Assembly: GCA_035537875.1 (NCBI GenBank)
Contig: DATLLJ010000144.1
Coordinates: 1-64,000, forward strand
Direction: 5' to 3'
DNA: 64,000 bases
Source of the DNA: DATLLJ01 sp035537875
Lineage (GTDB): Bacteria > Acidobacteriota > Vicinamibacteria > Vicinamibacterales > CAVVIG01
Made by a program: the position numbers and the translations under genes. Below the pieces are notes generated by a model. That model ran no database searches. It was not told the origin of the DNA and saw only the letters and a program-made list of their open reading frames with translations. Shown here piece after piece: positions 26,095 to 34,971 of the stretch. Position 1 is the stretch's first letter. Each line of letters starts with the position of its first letter.

Positions 26095-27127
26095 AAGGAC
26101 CGAGCAGCTCGTAGATCCGGGTGACGCCGATGAGCGGCACACCCGGCCCCTGGATCGCGGGGATGTTCCCTTTGTGCCGTGTCAGGTCGGCGCGCTTGGC
26201 CGCTTCCTCAGCAGATACACCCTGCTGTTTGAGTCGACTCACCTCGGTCCACACGTCGCGGAGATAGGCCTGGAAGTAGTCGATCTTCATCTTGTCGGTA
26301 AACGCCTCTCCGTGCCCCGGAAGCACCGTGTCGAACTGGAGTTTCTTGAGCTCCTCGAGCGTATCGGCCCACTCGTTGACGAACGCGTCGCTCATGTTGG
26401 ACAGGCCCGTCGTGAGCATATCGCCGGTGATGACGACTCGCTCTCTTGGAAGGAAGACGACGACATCGCCGGCGGTATGGGCGCGGCCCAGAAAACGAAT
26501 CTGGATTTCGCGATCGCCGCGGTAGAGGGTCATCTGTGTGCGGAGCGTGACGTTGGGGGGCGTTGGCTTCAGTTCGGCCTGGGAGACCCTGTTGTTCTCG
26601 GTCACCTGGAGCTGCGTCTCCAGCTTGGCTTTGGTCGAAGGATCGGACTCTCCGGCGATCCGCTTCTTCAGATCTTCGATCTGGCGCGGAATGCCTTCGA
26701 CGTAGTTCCGGTACAGAGGCATGGCCACCGACTTGCCGCCAAGAAGCATCGACCGCGTGAACTCGTGGCCGATGATGGCGACGTCGTCGCCGAAGACCTG
26801 ATTACCGTGGGCGTGATCGAAGTGGAAGTGCGTGTTGATGACGGTGCGGACGGGCTTACTCGTGATGTCCTTCAGCTCCTCGAGCAACGCCCACGCCGCG
26901 GCGGGAGACACGTGATCGTCGACGACGACGACGTCGTTGTCGTTGACGATCACGGCGCCATTGCCGACGACGGCGAGCGAGCCCGTGCCGACGGCGTGGT
27001 ACACACCCTCAGTGATCTTGTTGAACCGGAACGCCTTTCCGTTGCGCTGGGTGCCGGCAGGACCCTGAAGCCCTGCGACCGCCACAAGCGCGAGGCCGGT
27101 GCTGAACGCCAGTGCCAATCGAACCAT
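26093..27127 (-). CDS. Secreted metallo-beta-lactamase-fold hydrolase
   Basis: 344 aa with an N-terminal signal peptide (VRLALAFSTGLALVAVAGLQG). The zinc motif HFHFDH (TVINTHFHFDHAHGN), the later His in GRAHTAGDV, Asp in ITGDML and His in LPGHGE complete a di-zinc MBL site. Subclass-B3-like/quinoprotein-relay-type periplasmic hydrolases look like this; substrate unknown. A strong GAGGAGG precedes the ATG and TATACT (minus strand, about 27170-27175) is a candidate -10. Divergent from the carboxymuconolactone-decarboxylase-like gene. Confidence 0.85.
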   Translation of the reverse strand: MVRLALAFSTGLALVAVAGLQGPAGTQRNGKAFRFNKITEGVYHAVGTGSLAVVGNGAVIVNDNDVVVVDDHVSPAAAWALLEELKDITSKPVRTVINTHFHFDHAHGNQVFGDDVAIIGHEFTRSMLLGGKSVAMPLYRNYVEGIPRQIEDLKKRIAGESDPSTKAKLETQLQVTENNRVSQAELKPTPPNVTLRTQMTLYRGDREIQIRFLGRAHTAGDVVVFLPRERVVITGDMLTTGLSNMSDAFVNEWADTLEELKKLQFDTVLPGHGEAFTDKMKIDYFQAYLRDVWTEVSRLKQQGVSAEEAAKRADLTRHKGNIPAIQGPGVPLIGVTRIYELLGP

Positions 27128-27290
27128 GGGTCCTCCTCAGTCGGTGGTGGCCGAGAGCCGTTGTCGCGCGAGTATAGCCCGACGCTTCCCGGCCGGGCCG
27201 TACCGGCGCTGGAGATTTGGATCAAAGCCGGTTGCGGATGTATTGTCGGACGGCTCACCGTGGAGGTCGGACGCGAGGGAGGGCATTGTG

Positions 27291-27935
27291 ATGACGTTTA
27301 CCGATCGAGGACGAGGACTTGCGCACGCGTTGACGGCGTGCGCGCTTACCTTCATGTGCCATATGGTCGCTCAAGCTCAAGATCGCATGCCGCCGATCCC
27401 GGCCGACAAAATGACCGAGGCGCAGAAAAAGGCGGCCGCGGAGTTCACCGCCGCTCGGGGATCGCTGACCGGTCCGTGGATCGTGCTGCTTCGAAGCCCC
27501 GATGTCCTCAGTCGGGCGAGGGCCCTGAGCGACTATCTGCGATTCAACAGCGTCCTGCCGCCCCGACTCTCCGAGTTCGTCATCCTCATCACCGCCCGTC
27601 ACTGGACGCAGCAGTACGAGTGGAACGCGCACTATTCGCTCGCCCTGAAAGGCGGCCTCAACCAAGAGATAGCCCGCGCGGTCGCCGAGGGGCGACGCCC
27701 CGAGCACATGGCCGAGGACGAAGCCGCCGCTTACGACTTCTGCATGGAGCTGCACCAGAATCAAAGCGTCAGCGACGCCACGTATGCCCGCGCTCTCAAG
27801 ACCTTCGGCGAGCAGGGCATCGTCGACATGATCGGCCTGAACGGGTACTACACGCTCATCGCGATGGTGCTCAACACGGCGCGTACGCCGCTTCCGGCGG
27901 ACGTCACGCCGGCGCTCGCCCCGTTCCCCCGATGA
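27291..27935 (+). CDS. Exported carboxymuconolactone decarboxylase family protein
   Basis: 214 aa. A signal peptide (LAHALTACALTFMCHMVAQAQ) precedes an AhpD-like/CMD alpha-helical domain with LSEFVILITARHWTQQYEWNAH and the conserved His/Glu residues. The CxxC pair of AhpD peroxidases is absent, so this is the gamma-carboxymuconolactone-decarboxylase branch. The start at 27291 has GAGGGAGG upstream. The stop overlaps a possible upstream start of the NHL gene, so they are likely co-transcribed. Confidence 0.8.
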   Translation: MTFTDRGRGLAHALTACALTFMCHMVAQAQDRMPPIPADKMTEAQKKAAAEFTAARGSLTGPWIVLLRSPDVLSRARALSDYLRFNSVLPPRLSEFVILITARHWTQQYEWNAHYSLALKGGLNQEIARAVAEGRRPEHMAEDEAAAYDFCMELHQNQSVSDATYARALKTFGEQGIVDMIGLNGYYTLIAMVLNTARTPLPADVTPALAPFPR

Positions 27936-27976
27936 AAACGAGCCGAGACGAGGTTATTGCCAGGAAGAGGTGTGAT

Positions 27977-29116
27977 ATGTCGAGTCAATCTCGATTGAAA
28001 TCGATTAGCGCGTGGGCCATCGGCGCGGCGGTCGTCGCTGGAGTGGAACTTTTCGCCCAGGGCGGGCTCCCCAATCCGTACCGCCCCGTCAAAGGGCTCG
28101 CGGACGGTGGCGGACCAAGCATTCCGGGCGGTGACTGGGCGAAGCTTCCGGGCGGGCGCGAGATGGGACCGCCAGCTTCGGTGTACGTGGATATCGACGG
28201 GGAGAGCATCTGGGCCTTCATCAGGTGCGACGAGACCAGCCCGTTGCCGGTTGCCGCAGGTGGCCGCTTTGGTCTCGACTGTCTGACGCCTGAAGGGAAG
28301 ATCAAGGATTTCGACACGATCTTCAAATTCGATGCGAAGGGGAACGTCGTCAAGAGCTTCGGCCGCGGTTTGTTCGGCTGGCCCCACGGTCTGCACGTGG
28401 ACCGGGAGGGCAACGTGTGGGCGACCGACGCGCTGGCGACACAGGGCGTCGAGTTGGCCGCGAAAGCCGGAGTGAAAGTCGGTCATCAGGTCATCAAGTT
28501 CAGCCCGGATGGAAAAGTGCTGATGAAGCTCGGCGAAGCCGGCGTGCCGGGGAGCGACGAGTACCACTTCAGGTCGCCAAGCGCCGTGGCGGTGGCGGCC
28601 AACGGCGACATCTTCGTGGCGGACGGTCATGAGGCCAACGGGAACAACCGGGTCGTGAAGTACTCGAAGGACGGAAAATTCATCAAGGCCTGGGGGAAGA
28701 CCGGCTACGCGCCGGGGGAGTTCCGGACGCTGCACGGTATCGCTATCGACTCCAGGGGACGCCTGTTCGTGGCCGATCGATCGAACAACCGGATTCAGCT
28801 GTTCGATCAGGAAGGGAAACACCTGTCGACCTGGCTGCAGTTCGGCACGCCGAGCGGGATCGCGTTCGACGATCAGGACCAGATCTATGTCGCCGATTCC
28901 GAATCCGACGCGGTGAACAACCCGGGATGGGAGCAGGGGATCCGGATTGGGGATGCGAAGACGGGATGGGTCAAGTACTTCATCCTCGATCAGGGCGGCA
29001 ACCCGAACACCGGCACGGGGAGCGGGCCCGAATTCGTCGCCGTGGATCGACACGGCAACGTCTTCGGCGGAGAACCGCGTCCGCGCGTCTTGCGCAAGTA
29101 CGTCAAAGTCAGGTAG
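27977..29116 (+). CDS. Exported NHL-repeat beta-propeller protein
   Basis: 379 aa. ATG 27977 has AGGAAGAGG upstream; an in-frame ATG at 27932 overlapping the previous stop is an alternative. A signal peptide (AWAIGAAVVAGVELFAQG) leads into NHL/SMP-30-like blades: GWPHGLHVDREGNVWATD, SPSAVAVAANGDIFVADG, TLHGIAIDSRGRLFVADRSNNRIQ, TPSGIAFDDQDQIYVAD, EFVAVDRHGNVFGGE. Such proteins are periplasmic peptidylglycine-lyase-like propellers of unknown substrate. Confidence 0.85.
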   Translation: MSSQSRLKSISAWAIGAAVVAGVELFAQGGLPNPYRPVKGLADGGGPSIPGGDWAKLPGGREMGPPASVYVDIDGESIWAFIRCDETSPLPVAAGGRFGLDCLTPEGKIKDFDTIFKFDAKGNVVKSFGRGLFGWPHGLHVDREGNVWATDALATQGVELAAKAGVKVGHQVIKFSPDGKVLMKLGEAGVPGSDEYHFRSPSAVAVAANGDIFVADGHEANGNNRVVKYSKDGKFIKAWGKTGYAPGEFRTLHGIAIDSRGRLFVADRSNNRIQLFDQEGKHLSTWLQFGTPSGIAFDDQDQIYVADSESDAVNNPGWEQGIRIGDAKTGWVKYFILDQGGNPNTGTGSGPEFVAVDRHGNVFGGEPRPRVLRKYVKVR

Positions 29117-29125
29117 GTCGGGGCG

Positions 29126-30079
29126 CTACAGCCGAGGCTCTCCTTTCGGGTTCGCCTGGAGCTCGTCGAACAGGTTCCCGAAGAAGGCGGCGTTGAAGCT
29201 CCAACCGAGGTCGTCCTGTTTGACCTGCGAAGCGAGCGTGTCTTTCGTCGCGCCCTTGCTGACGGCTTCCTTGACCCGCGACATGAAGGTGTCCCATTTG
29301 ACCTTGAAGGCCTGGACCTCGGCTCGCGTCATCGGTGCGCCGCGGCCGGCCAGCGCGACGTCCCAATCGAGCTTAAGGATGCTGTCGAGAAGCCCCGGTA
29401 CCTGAACGGCGCTGCCGCCGTTACCGCCAAAGCCGATTCCTGGCGTGGGGTTCGCGACGGGAATGGTGTCCGACACCATCACGAATCGCTTGTCGGGCAG
29501 GTACACAACCGTGTCCCCGCCGGTATGGCTCGCGCCGTAGAAGTGCGCTTCCACGGTGGCGCCGCCGAATTTGAGCGTGTAATCCTTGGGAAACGTCACC
29601 GTGGGCGGCCCCGCGATCTCCTTGGTTCGCTGGTCGGTGACCATGAGCTGCTTCATCTTCTCGAGACCGACCACCGTCGCGCCCTGGGCGACGAACGTCT
29701 GGTTGTTGCCCGTGTGATCGGGATGGTGGTGCGTGTTCAAGACGTATTTCACCGGGAGTTTGGAGATGCTCTGGATCTGGGCGACAAGCGCTGCCGAGAT
29801 TTCGGGGCTGGGGTTCTTGGTGTCGATGAGGATCAACCCCTCCGGAGTCACGCGGATGACGGCATTGGCGCCGGCGCCCGGCACGTAGTACAGGTCCGGC
29901 TTGAGCTGCACCGCCTTTTCGACCGGGTCCGGAGCGGCGCCACGCCCGCCCCTGCCCTGGGCGTCGGCGCCCCCGCCCCCGGGTCCGCCGCCGCGCTCTT
30001 GCGCCAGCGACGCGGCCGGGCTCACTGCACACGATATGGCTGCTGCCACGACCAGGACCGACAGTCTTTTCAGCGACAT
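29126..30079 (-). CDS. Secreted metallo-beta-lactamase-fold hydrolase
   Basis: 317 aa. ATG 30079 follows GGGAGGAGT and gives a signal peptide (LSVLVVAAAISCAVSPAASLAQ), then a Gly-rich linker. The zinc motif is HHHPDH (LNTHHHPDHTGN), with GASHTGGDTVV and SDTIP providing later ligands. It resembles the 26093 gene in fold but not closely in sequence. The distal His of GHG is replaced by GRGAP, so the second metal site may be altered. Convergent with the NHL gene. Confidence 0.85.
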   Translation of the reverse strand: MSLKRLSVLVVAAAISCAVSPAASLAQERGGGPGGGGADAQGRGGRGAAPDPVEKAVQLKPDLYYVPGAGANAVIRVTPEGLILIDTKNPSPEISAALVAQIQSISKLPVKYVLNTHHHPDHTGNNQTFVAQGATVVGLEKMKQLMVTDQRTKEIAGPPTVTFPKDYTLKFGGATVEAHFYGASHTGGDTVVYLPDKRFVMVSDTIPVANPTPGIGFGGNGGSAVQVPGLLDSILKLDWDVALAGRGAPMTRAEVQAFKVKWDTFMSRVKEAVSKGATKDTLASQVKQDDLGWSFNAAFFGNLFDELQANPKGEPRL

Positions 30080-30212
30080 GACTCCTCCCTGCAGACCCGA
30101 TGTGCTTCGTCCAGTGGACAACAGCTGCAGTCTACGCCGCGAGGCGAGAAATTGGGCGGGTTTTTTGAAGTCCCGAGGGTCGCGCCCCCTCGTTTGGCTG
30201 TAAACTGCCGCG

Positions 30213-31145
30213 ATGGGTCCTGCGACCACACGCCGGGACTTCCTCGAGATTCTGCTGGGCGGCGCCGCTGGTCTGTCGCTGCCCTCTCGGGTCTTTGGAC
30301 AGAGTGCTCCAAGCCGCATAACCACCACCTCTCTCGACGATAGCCTGACGCTGTTCAGCGGTGCAGGCGGGAACGTGCTGGCGGCCGCTGGATCGGACGG
30401 CCTCTGGCTGGTCAATGGCGGCCTCCAGGAGCGATCCGCAGACCTTCTCGATGCCATTGCGAAACACACCGGACGAGCCCGCGTTGAGGGGTTGTTTGAT
30501 ACGGATTGGCATCCGGACCGTACGGGTTCGAACGAAGCGCTCGGCAGGGCCGGGGCCAAGATTGTCGCGCACGAATATGCCCGGCAGTACCTCGCTGCGG
30601 AAATTTACGTCGATTGGCAGAACCGGACGTATCAGCCCTTGCCGGCGCAGGCGCTTCCGAATCGGACGTTCTACGGCTCGGGGACAATCGAGGTCGGATC
30701 GGATCGAATCGATTACGGTCACCTGGGACAGGCCCACACCGACGCGGCCATCTACGTGCATTTCCGCCAGGCGAACGTGTTGGTGGCGGGCGGAGCGTTG
30801 TCGGTCGGCAGCTATCCGATCCCGGATTACACCACCGGGGGGTGGCTCGGCGGTCTGCTGGCCGCGAACAAGACGCTGCTCGGATTGTCGACCGACGATA
30901 CCCGGATCGTTCCCGGTACCGGTCCAGTACAGACGCGGGCCGACCTGCAGGCGCAGCATGACATGCTCGCGGCTGTGATGGAGCGATTCACGAAAGCCAT
31001 CAAGCAAGGGATGGGCCCCGACGACATCATCTCGGCGGCCCTCACGAAGGACTTCGACGGCGCGTGGGGAAATCCGGATTTGTTCGTGACCACGGCCTAT
31101 CGAAGTCTCTGGCTGCACGTCCGCGAACTGGGGGGCATCGTCTGA
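30213..31145 (+). CDS. Tat-exported MBL-fold-like protein with degenerate zinc motif
   Basis: 310 aa. The N-terminus TRRDFLEILLGGAAGLSLPS is a twin-arginine signal. The overall pattern matches MBL-fold hydrolases (FDTDWHPDRTGSNEALGRAGAKIVAHE, GQAHTDAAIYVHF, IVPGTGP), but HxHxDH is reduced to DWHPDRT, so at least two zinc ligands are missing. TAAACT at 30201-30206 ends 6 nt before the ATG, suggesting a leaderless mRNA. Its TGA overlaps the ATG of the DUF1592 gene, so it probably belongs to that operon. Confidence 0.75.
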   Translation: MGPATTRRDFLEILLGGAAGLSLPSRVFGQSAPSRITTTSLDDSLTLFSGAGGNVLAAAGSDGLWLVNGGLQERSADLLDAIAKHTGRARVEGLFDTDWHPDRTGSNEALGRAGAKIVAHEYARQYLAAEIYVDWQNRTYQPLPAQALPNRTFYGSGTIEVGSDRIDYGHLGQAHTDAAIYVHFRQANVLVAGGALSVGSYPIPDYTTGGWLGGLLAANKTLLGLSTDDTRIVPGTGPVQTRADLQAQHDMLAAVMERFTKAIKQGMGPDDIISAALTKDFDGAWGNPDLFVTTAYRSLWLHVRELGGIV

Positions 31146-33580
31146 TGCAGGCGTCCGCCCGTGTGATGCTCGTCGCAACGATACTGATGCTGGTCGCGTT
31201 CCGACCGAGCTCGGATGGACTCCGCGCCGACGGGCAAGCGCCGGCTGCGGCGGTCCCGGTGCCTTCTTCGCATCGCGCGCTTCTCGATACGTACTGCGTC
31301 ACCTGCCATAACCAGCGCGCCAGAACGGCAAGCCTCGCGTTCGATACGATGGACCTCGCGCGAATCGACGACGCCGCGGAGGTGTGGGAAAAAGTGGTAC
31401 GGAAGCTCCGCGGGGGCATGATGCCGCCGCCGGGCGCCCGCCGCCCGGATCAGGCAGCCGTGGACGGGCTCGTGACGTGGCTCGAGCGGTCGCTCGACGA
31501 GGTTTCGGCGAGAAGCCCGAATCCAGGCCGCGTGGCGCTCCATCGCCTCAATCGCGCGGAGTATGCCGCCGCGATCGAAGACCTGCTGGCGCTGAGAATC
31601 GACGCCAGCGCCCTCCTGCCGCAGGACGACGAGGCCGATGGCTTCGACAACGTCGCCAGCGTCCTGACCGTATCGCCGTCGTTTCTCGACCAGTACATCG
31701 CGGCCGCGCGTGTCGTCGCCACGCGCGCCATCGGCAACGCCTCGCCGAGGCCGGTGAGCGCGACGTACCGTCCTGCCAGAGGCACCGATCAGACCGGTCG
31801 CGTGGAAGGCCTTCCGCTCGGCACGCGCGGTGGGCTGGTGATCGAGCATCTTTTTCCCGCCGACGGCCAGTACAAACTGAACGTCGGGGGGCTGGCCACA
31901 GCGGGCTACGTCCGCGGGATGGAATATCGCCATACCCTCATCGCGACCGTCGATGGCGTCAGGGTGTTCTCCGCCGAACTGGGAGGAGAGGAAGATCTGA
32001 AGGCGATCGACCAGCTGCAAGCCCCGGCGGTTGCGGCGATCAACGGCCGGTTCAAGGACATCCCGATTACTGTGAGCGCGGGCCCGCACCAGATAGGTGT
32101 CACCTTCATTGCGAGGTCGTACGCGGAATCCGACGAAGTGCTGTTCGCGTTCAAACCAGCTGGCGGCGAGGAACGAATTCCCAATGTCGCGAGCCTGGAG
32201 ATCGTCGGCCCCTTTGAGCCATCGGGTGTCAGCGACACGCCGAGTCGACAGCGTATCTTCGTCTGCCGGCCATCAGCTGCGCTCGACGAGGTCAAGTGCG
32301 CGGCGACGATCTTTTCGACGTTTGCACGGCGCGCGTTTCGGCGCCCTGTGGATGACGATGACGTGGCGGCGCCACTGGCCTTCTTCCGCGCGACCAGAGA
32401 GACGGGCGACTTCGACACGGCGATACGGGACGGGCTCACCACCATTCTCGCGAGCCCGAAATTCCTGTTTCGTGCCGAGCGGCTTCCCGAAAACGCAGCG
32501 CCCGGCTCCGCCTACCGAATCAGCCAGCTCGATCTGGCGTCGAGGCTCGCCTTCTTCCTCACGGGGCGCCCGCCCGACGACGAACTCATTCAGATGGCCG
32601 AGCACGAGAAGCTGTCGGACGCCGCCGTGCTCGACTCGCAGGTCAGCCGGCTGTTGGCCGATCCGAATTCGAGCACGCTCGTCACCAGGTTTGCGTTTCA
32701 ATGGCTGCGCGTGCGTGCGATTGACAACATCGATCCCGACGCCATTCTCTTTCCCAGCTTCGACGACGGCCTGCGGACGGCGTTCAAACGCGAGATCGAG
32801 ATGTTCGTGGAGAGCGTCTTTCGCGAAGACCGCAGCGTGCTGGAGCTCCTGACTGCGGACTATACGTTCGTCAACGAACGGCTGGCGCTGCACTACGGAA
32901 TTCCCAACGTGCGAGGCGAACGCTTTCGACGCGTGACGCTTGCCGATCCGAATCGATGGGGGCTGCTTGGGAAGGGCAGCGTGCTGCTGGCGACGTCGTA
33001 TCCGAATCGTACCGCCCCGGTGCTTCGCGGTGCGTGGATTCTGGAGAACGTCCTGGGGACGCCACCTGCCGCCCCACCTCCAGACGTCGAGGGCTTCAAA
33101 GAGAACAAAGAAGGCGAGAAACCGCGCTCGGTGCGGGAGATCATGGAGCAGCATCGCGCCAGGGCGTCCTGTAACGCCTGTCACGGCGTGATGGATCCGC
33201 TTGGGTTCGCGCTCGAGAACTTCGACGCCACCGGAGAGTGGCGCACGAAGGATCGGTACGCGGGCAGTTCGATCGACGCCAGCGGCACGCTCGTGGACGG
33301 CACACCGCTCGCCGGCCCGGTCGATCTGCGAAACGCCCTGATGAGGCGGCCCGAGCAGTTCGCGCAGACGCTCACGGAAAAACTGATGACCTATGCGCTC
33401 GGACGAAGCGTCGAGTATTACGACATGCCCGCGGTCCGTTCGATTGTCCGGGAGGCGGCCCGGCAGAACCACCGCTTCTCGTCGATCGTGAGGGGAATTG
33501 TGCGCAGCGCGCCGTTCCAGATGAGGAAAGTGGAGCAGAGGCTGGGGGCTGGGAGCTGGAGGCTAGAGGCTAGAGGTTAG
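31145..33580 (+). CDS. DUF1587/DUF1592/DUF1588/DUF1585 cytochrome c-like protein, copy 1
   Basis: 811 aa exported protein. Signal peptide (MLVATILMLVAF), then a PSCyt1-like heme c motif CVTCH (51-55), DUF1587 (LHRLNRAEYAAAIEDLL), a carbohydrate-binding-like beta region (about 200-370), DUF1592/DUF1588 (RTAPVLRGAWILENVLG) and a second heme motif CNACH (676-680) followed by DPLGFALENFD, then DUF1585. The family is abundant in Planctomycetes and Acidobacteria, nearly always paired with DUF1552; function unproven. The C-terminus runs into a low-complexity GGCTxGAG repeat (LGAGSWRLEARG). Confidence 0.9.
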   Translation: MQASARVMLVATILMLVAFRPSSDGLRADGQAPAAAVPVPSSHRALLDTYCVTCHNQRARTASLAFDTMDLARIDDAAEVWEKVVRKLRGGMMPPPGARRPDQAAVDGLVTWLERSLDEVSARSPNPGRVALHRLNRAEYAAAIEDLLALRIDASALLPQDDEADGFDNVASVLTVSPSFLDQYIAAARVVATRAIGNASPRPVSATYRPARGTDQTGRVEGLPLGTRGGLVIEHLFPADGQYKLNVGGLATAGYVRGMEYRHTLIATVDGVRVFSAELGGEEDLKAIDQLQAPAVAAINGRFKDIPITVSAGPHQIGVTFIARSYAESDEVLFAFKPAGGEERIPNVASLEIVGPFEPSGVSDTPSRQRIFVCRPSAALDEVKCAATIFSTFARRAFRRPVDDDDVAAPLAFFRATRETGDFDTAIRDGLTTILASPKFLFRAERLPENAAPGSAYRISQLDLASRLAFFLTGRPPDDELIQMAEHEKLSDAAVLDSQVSRLLADPNSSTLVTRFAFQWLRVRAIDNIDPDAILFPSFDDGLRTAFKREIEMFVESVFREDRSVLELLTADYTFVNERLALHYGIPNVRGERFRRVTLADPNRWGLLGKGSVLLATSYPNRTAPVLRGAWILENVLGTPPAAPPPDVEGFKENKEGEKPRSVREIMEQHRARASCNACHGVMDPLGFALENFDATGEWRTKDRYAGSSIDASGTLVDGTPLAGPVDLRNALMRRPEQFAQTLTEKLMTYALGRSVEYYDMPAVRSIVREAARQNHRFSSIVRGIVRSAPFQMRKVEQRLGAGSWRLEARG

Positions 33581-33598
33581 GGCTGGAGACTAAGGGCC
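33536..33598 (+). repeat. Short degenerate tandem repeat at gene junction
   Basis: Units of GGCTGGGAG/GGCTAGAG/GGCTGGAG type run from the 3' end of the DUF1592 gene into the spacer before the DUF1552 gene. The repeat encodes the last dozen residues of the protein. Confidence 0.7.
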
Positions 33599-33611
33599 AC
33601 AGGAGTTACTG

Positions 33612-34928
33612 ATGTTTATCACGAAGAAGCATCTCTCCCGGCGGACGTTTCTCCGCGGGGCGGGAGTCACGGTCGGTCTGCCGCTGCTCGACGCGATGGT
33701 TCCTGCGTGGACGGCCCTGGCGCAGACGGCGGCGAGCCCGAAGCCGCGTCTGGGATTCATGTACTTGCCGCATGGCGCCATCATGGAACAGTGGACGCCG
33801 GTCGCTGACGGCACGGACTTCGAGCTCACGCCGATCCTCAAGCCGCTTGCTCCCTTTCAGAAGCAGTTGACGATTATCAGCGGTCTCGAGAACAAGCCCG
33901 CCATCGCCCCGCCGGTGCACGCGCTCAACCCCGGCACCTGGTTGAGCTGCGTCACGCCGCGGGAGGGGCAGGAGCCAAACGGGGGCGTGACGGTCGATCA
34001 GATGGCGGCCGAACATCTTGGACAGGACACGCCGCTGCCGTCGCTCGAGGTCGCGACCGAAGGGCGCGGGGGCAACGGCGGCGCCTGCGATCGAAGTTTC
34101 GGATGCAGCTATGGGGCAACCATCTCGTTCCGGACGCCGACGACACCGCTCCCGATGGAATCCGATCCGCGCAAGCTGTTCGAACGGCTGTTCGGCCAGG
34201 GCGACACGCCGCAGGAGCGCGCGACGATCGCCAGGCAATACGCGAGCATCCTCGATCTCGTGACGGCTGAAGCCGCCGCGCTGCGGAAGACTCTCGATGC
34301 GCAGGATCGTGCGCGACTCGGTGACTACCTGGAAAGCGTCCGCGAGATCGAACGGCGGGTTCAGAAGATGGAAGAACGGGATCTGACCAGCCTCGAGTTG
34401 CCGGACGTTCCCGTGGGGAGCACGTTCGACCAGCGCCTGACGCTGCTGTTCGACATGATCGCGCTGGCCTACCAGGCGAACCTGACGCGCGTCTTCAGCT
34501 ACATGATGGCCGGCGAGGCGAGCAACCAGACCTACAACCATATCGGCGTCTCCGACGCGTTCCACCCGCTGTCTCATCACCAGAACGACAAGGCCAAGAA
34601 AGACCGGCTCGTGCGAATTCAGACGTATCACAGTCAGGTGTTTGCCAAGTTCCTCGCGAAGCTGGCGGCGATGCCCGATGGCGACGGATCGATGCTCGAT
34701 CACTCGATCCTGCTGTACGGCAGCAACATGAGCAACAGCAACGCGCATGACGAATTCCCGCTGCCGACGCTCGTCGTGGGTGGCGGGTGCGGCAAGCTGA
34801 AGGGCGGCCAGCATCTGCGCTACCCCGAACGCACGCAGCTGTCGAACGTGCTGCTGACGCTGCTCGATCGCGCCGGCGTGCCCGTTGAGAAGGTGGGGAA
34901 CAGCACGAGTGTGATGTCGGAACTGTGA
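33612..34928 (+). CDS. DUF1552 protein, Tat-exported, copy 1
   Basis: 438 aa. LSRRTFLRGAGVTVGLPLLD is a twin-arginine signal, so the folded protein is exported. DUF1552 landmarks: LGFMYLPHGAIMEQWTP, LTIISGLENKP, CDRSFGCSYG, TPLPMESDPRKLFERLFG, ANLTRVFSYMMAGE and HDEFPLPTLVVGGG near the end. It is a distant relative of the alkaline-phosphatase-like DUF1501/sulfatase superfamily. GGAG 6 nt upstream of the ATG. It sits between DUF1592 and ankyrin genes, the same order as the second cluster. Confidence 0.9.
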   Translation: MFITKKHLSRRTFLRGAGVTVGLPLLDAMVPAWTALAQTAASPKPRLGFMYLPHGAIMEQWTPVADGTDFELTPILKPLAPFQKQLTIISGLENKPAIAPPVHALNPGTWLSCVTPREGQEPNGGVTVDQMAAEHLGQDTPLPSLEVATEGRGGNGGACDRSFGCSYGATISFRTPTTPLPMESDPRKLFERLFGQGDTPQERATIARQYASILDLVTAEAAALRKTLDAQDRARLGDYLESVREIERRVQKMEERDLTSLELPDVPVGSTFDQRLTLLFDMIALAYQANLTRVFSYMMAGEASNQTYNHIGVSDAFHPLSHHQNDKAKKDRLVRIQTYHSQVFAKFLAKLAAMPDGDGSMLDHSILLYGSNMSNSNAHDEFPLPTLVVGGGCGKLKGGQHLRYPERTQLSNVLLTLLDRAGVPVEKVGNSTSVMSEL

Positions 34929-34971
34929 GACGCCACGAAGACACGAAAACACGAAGTCTCTTGGGGGCCTG

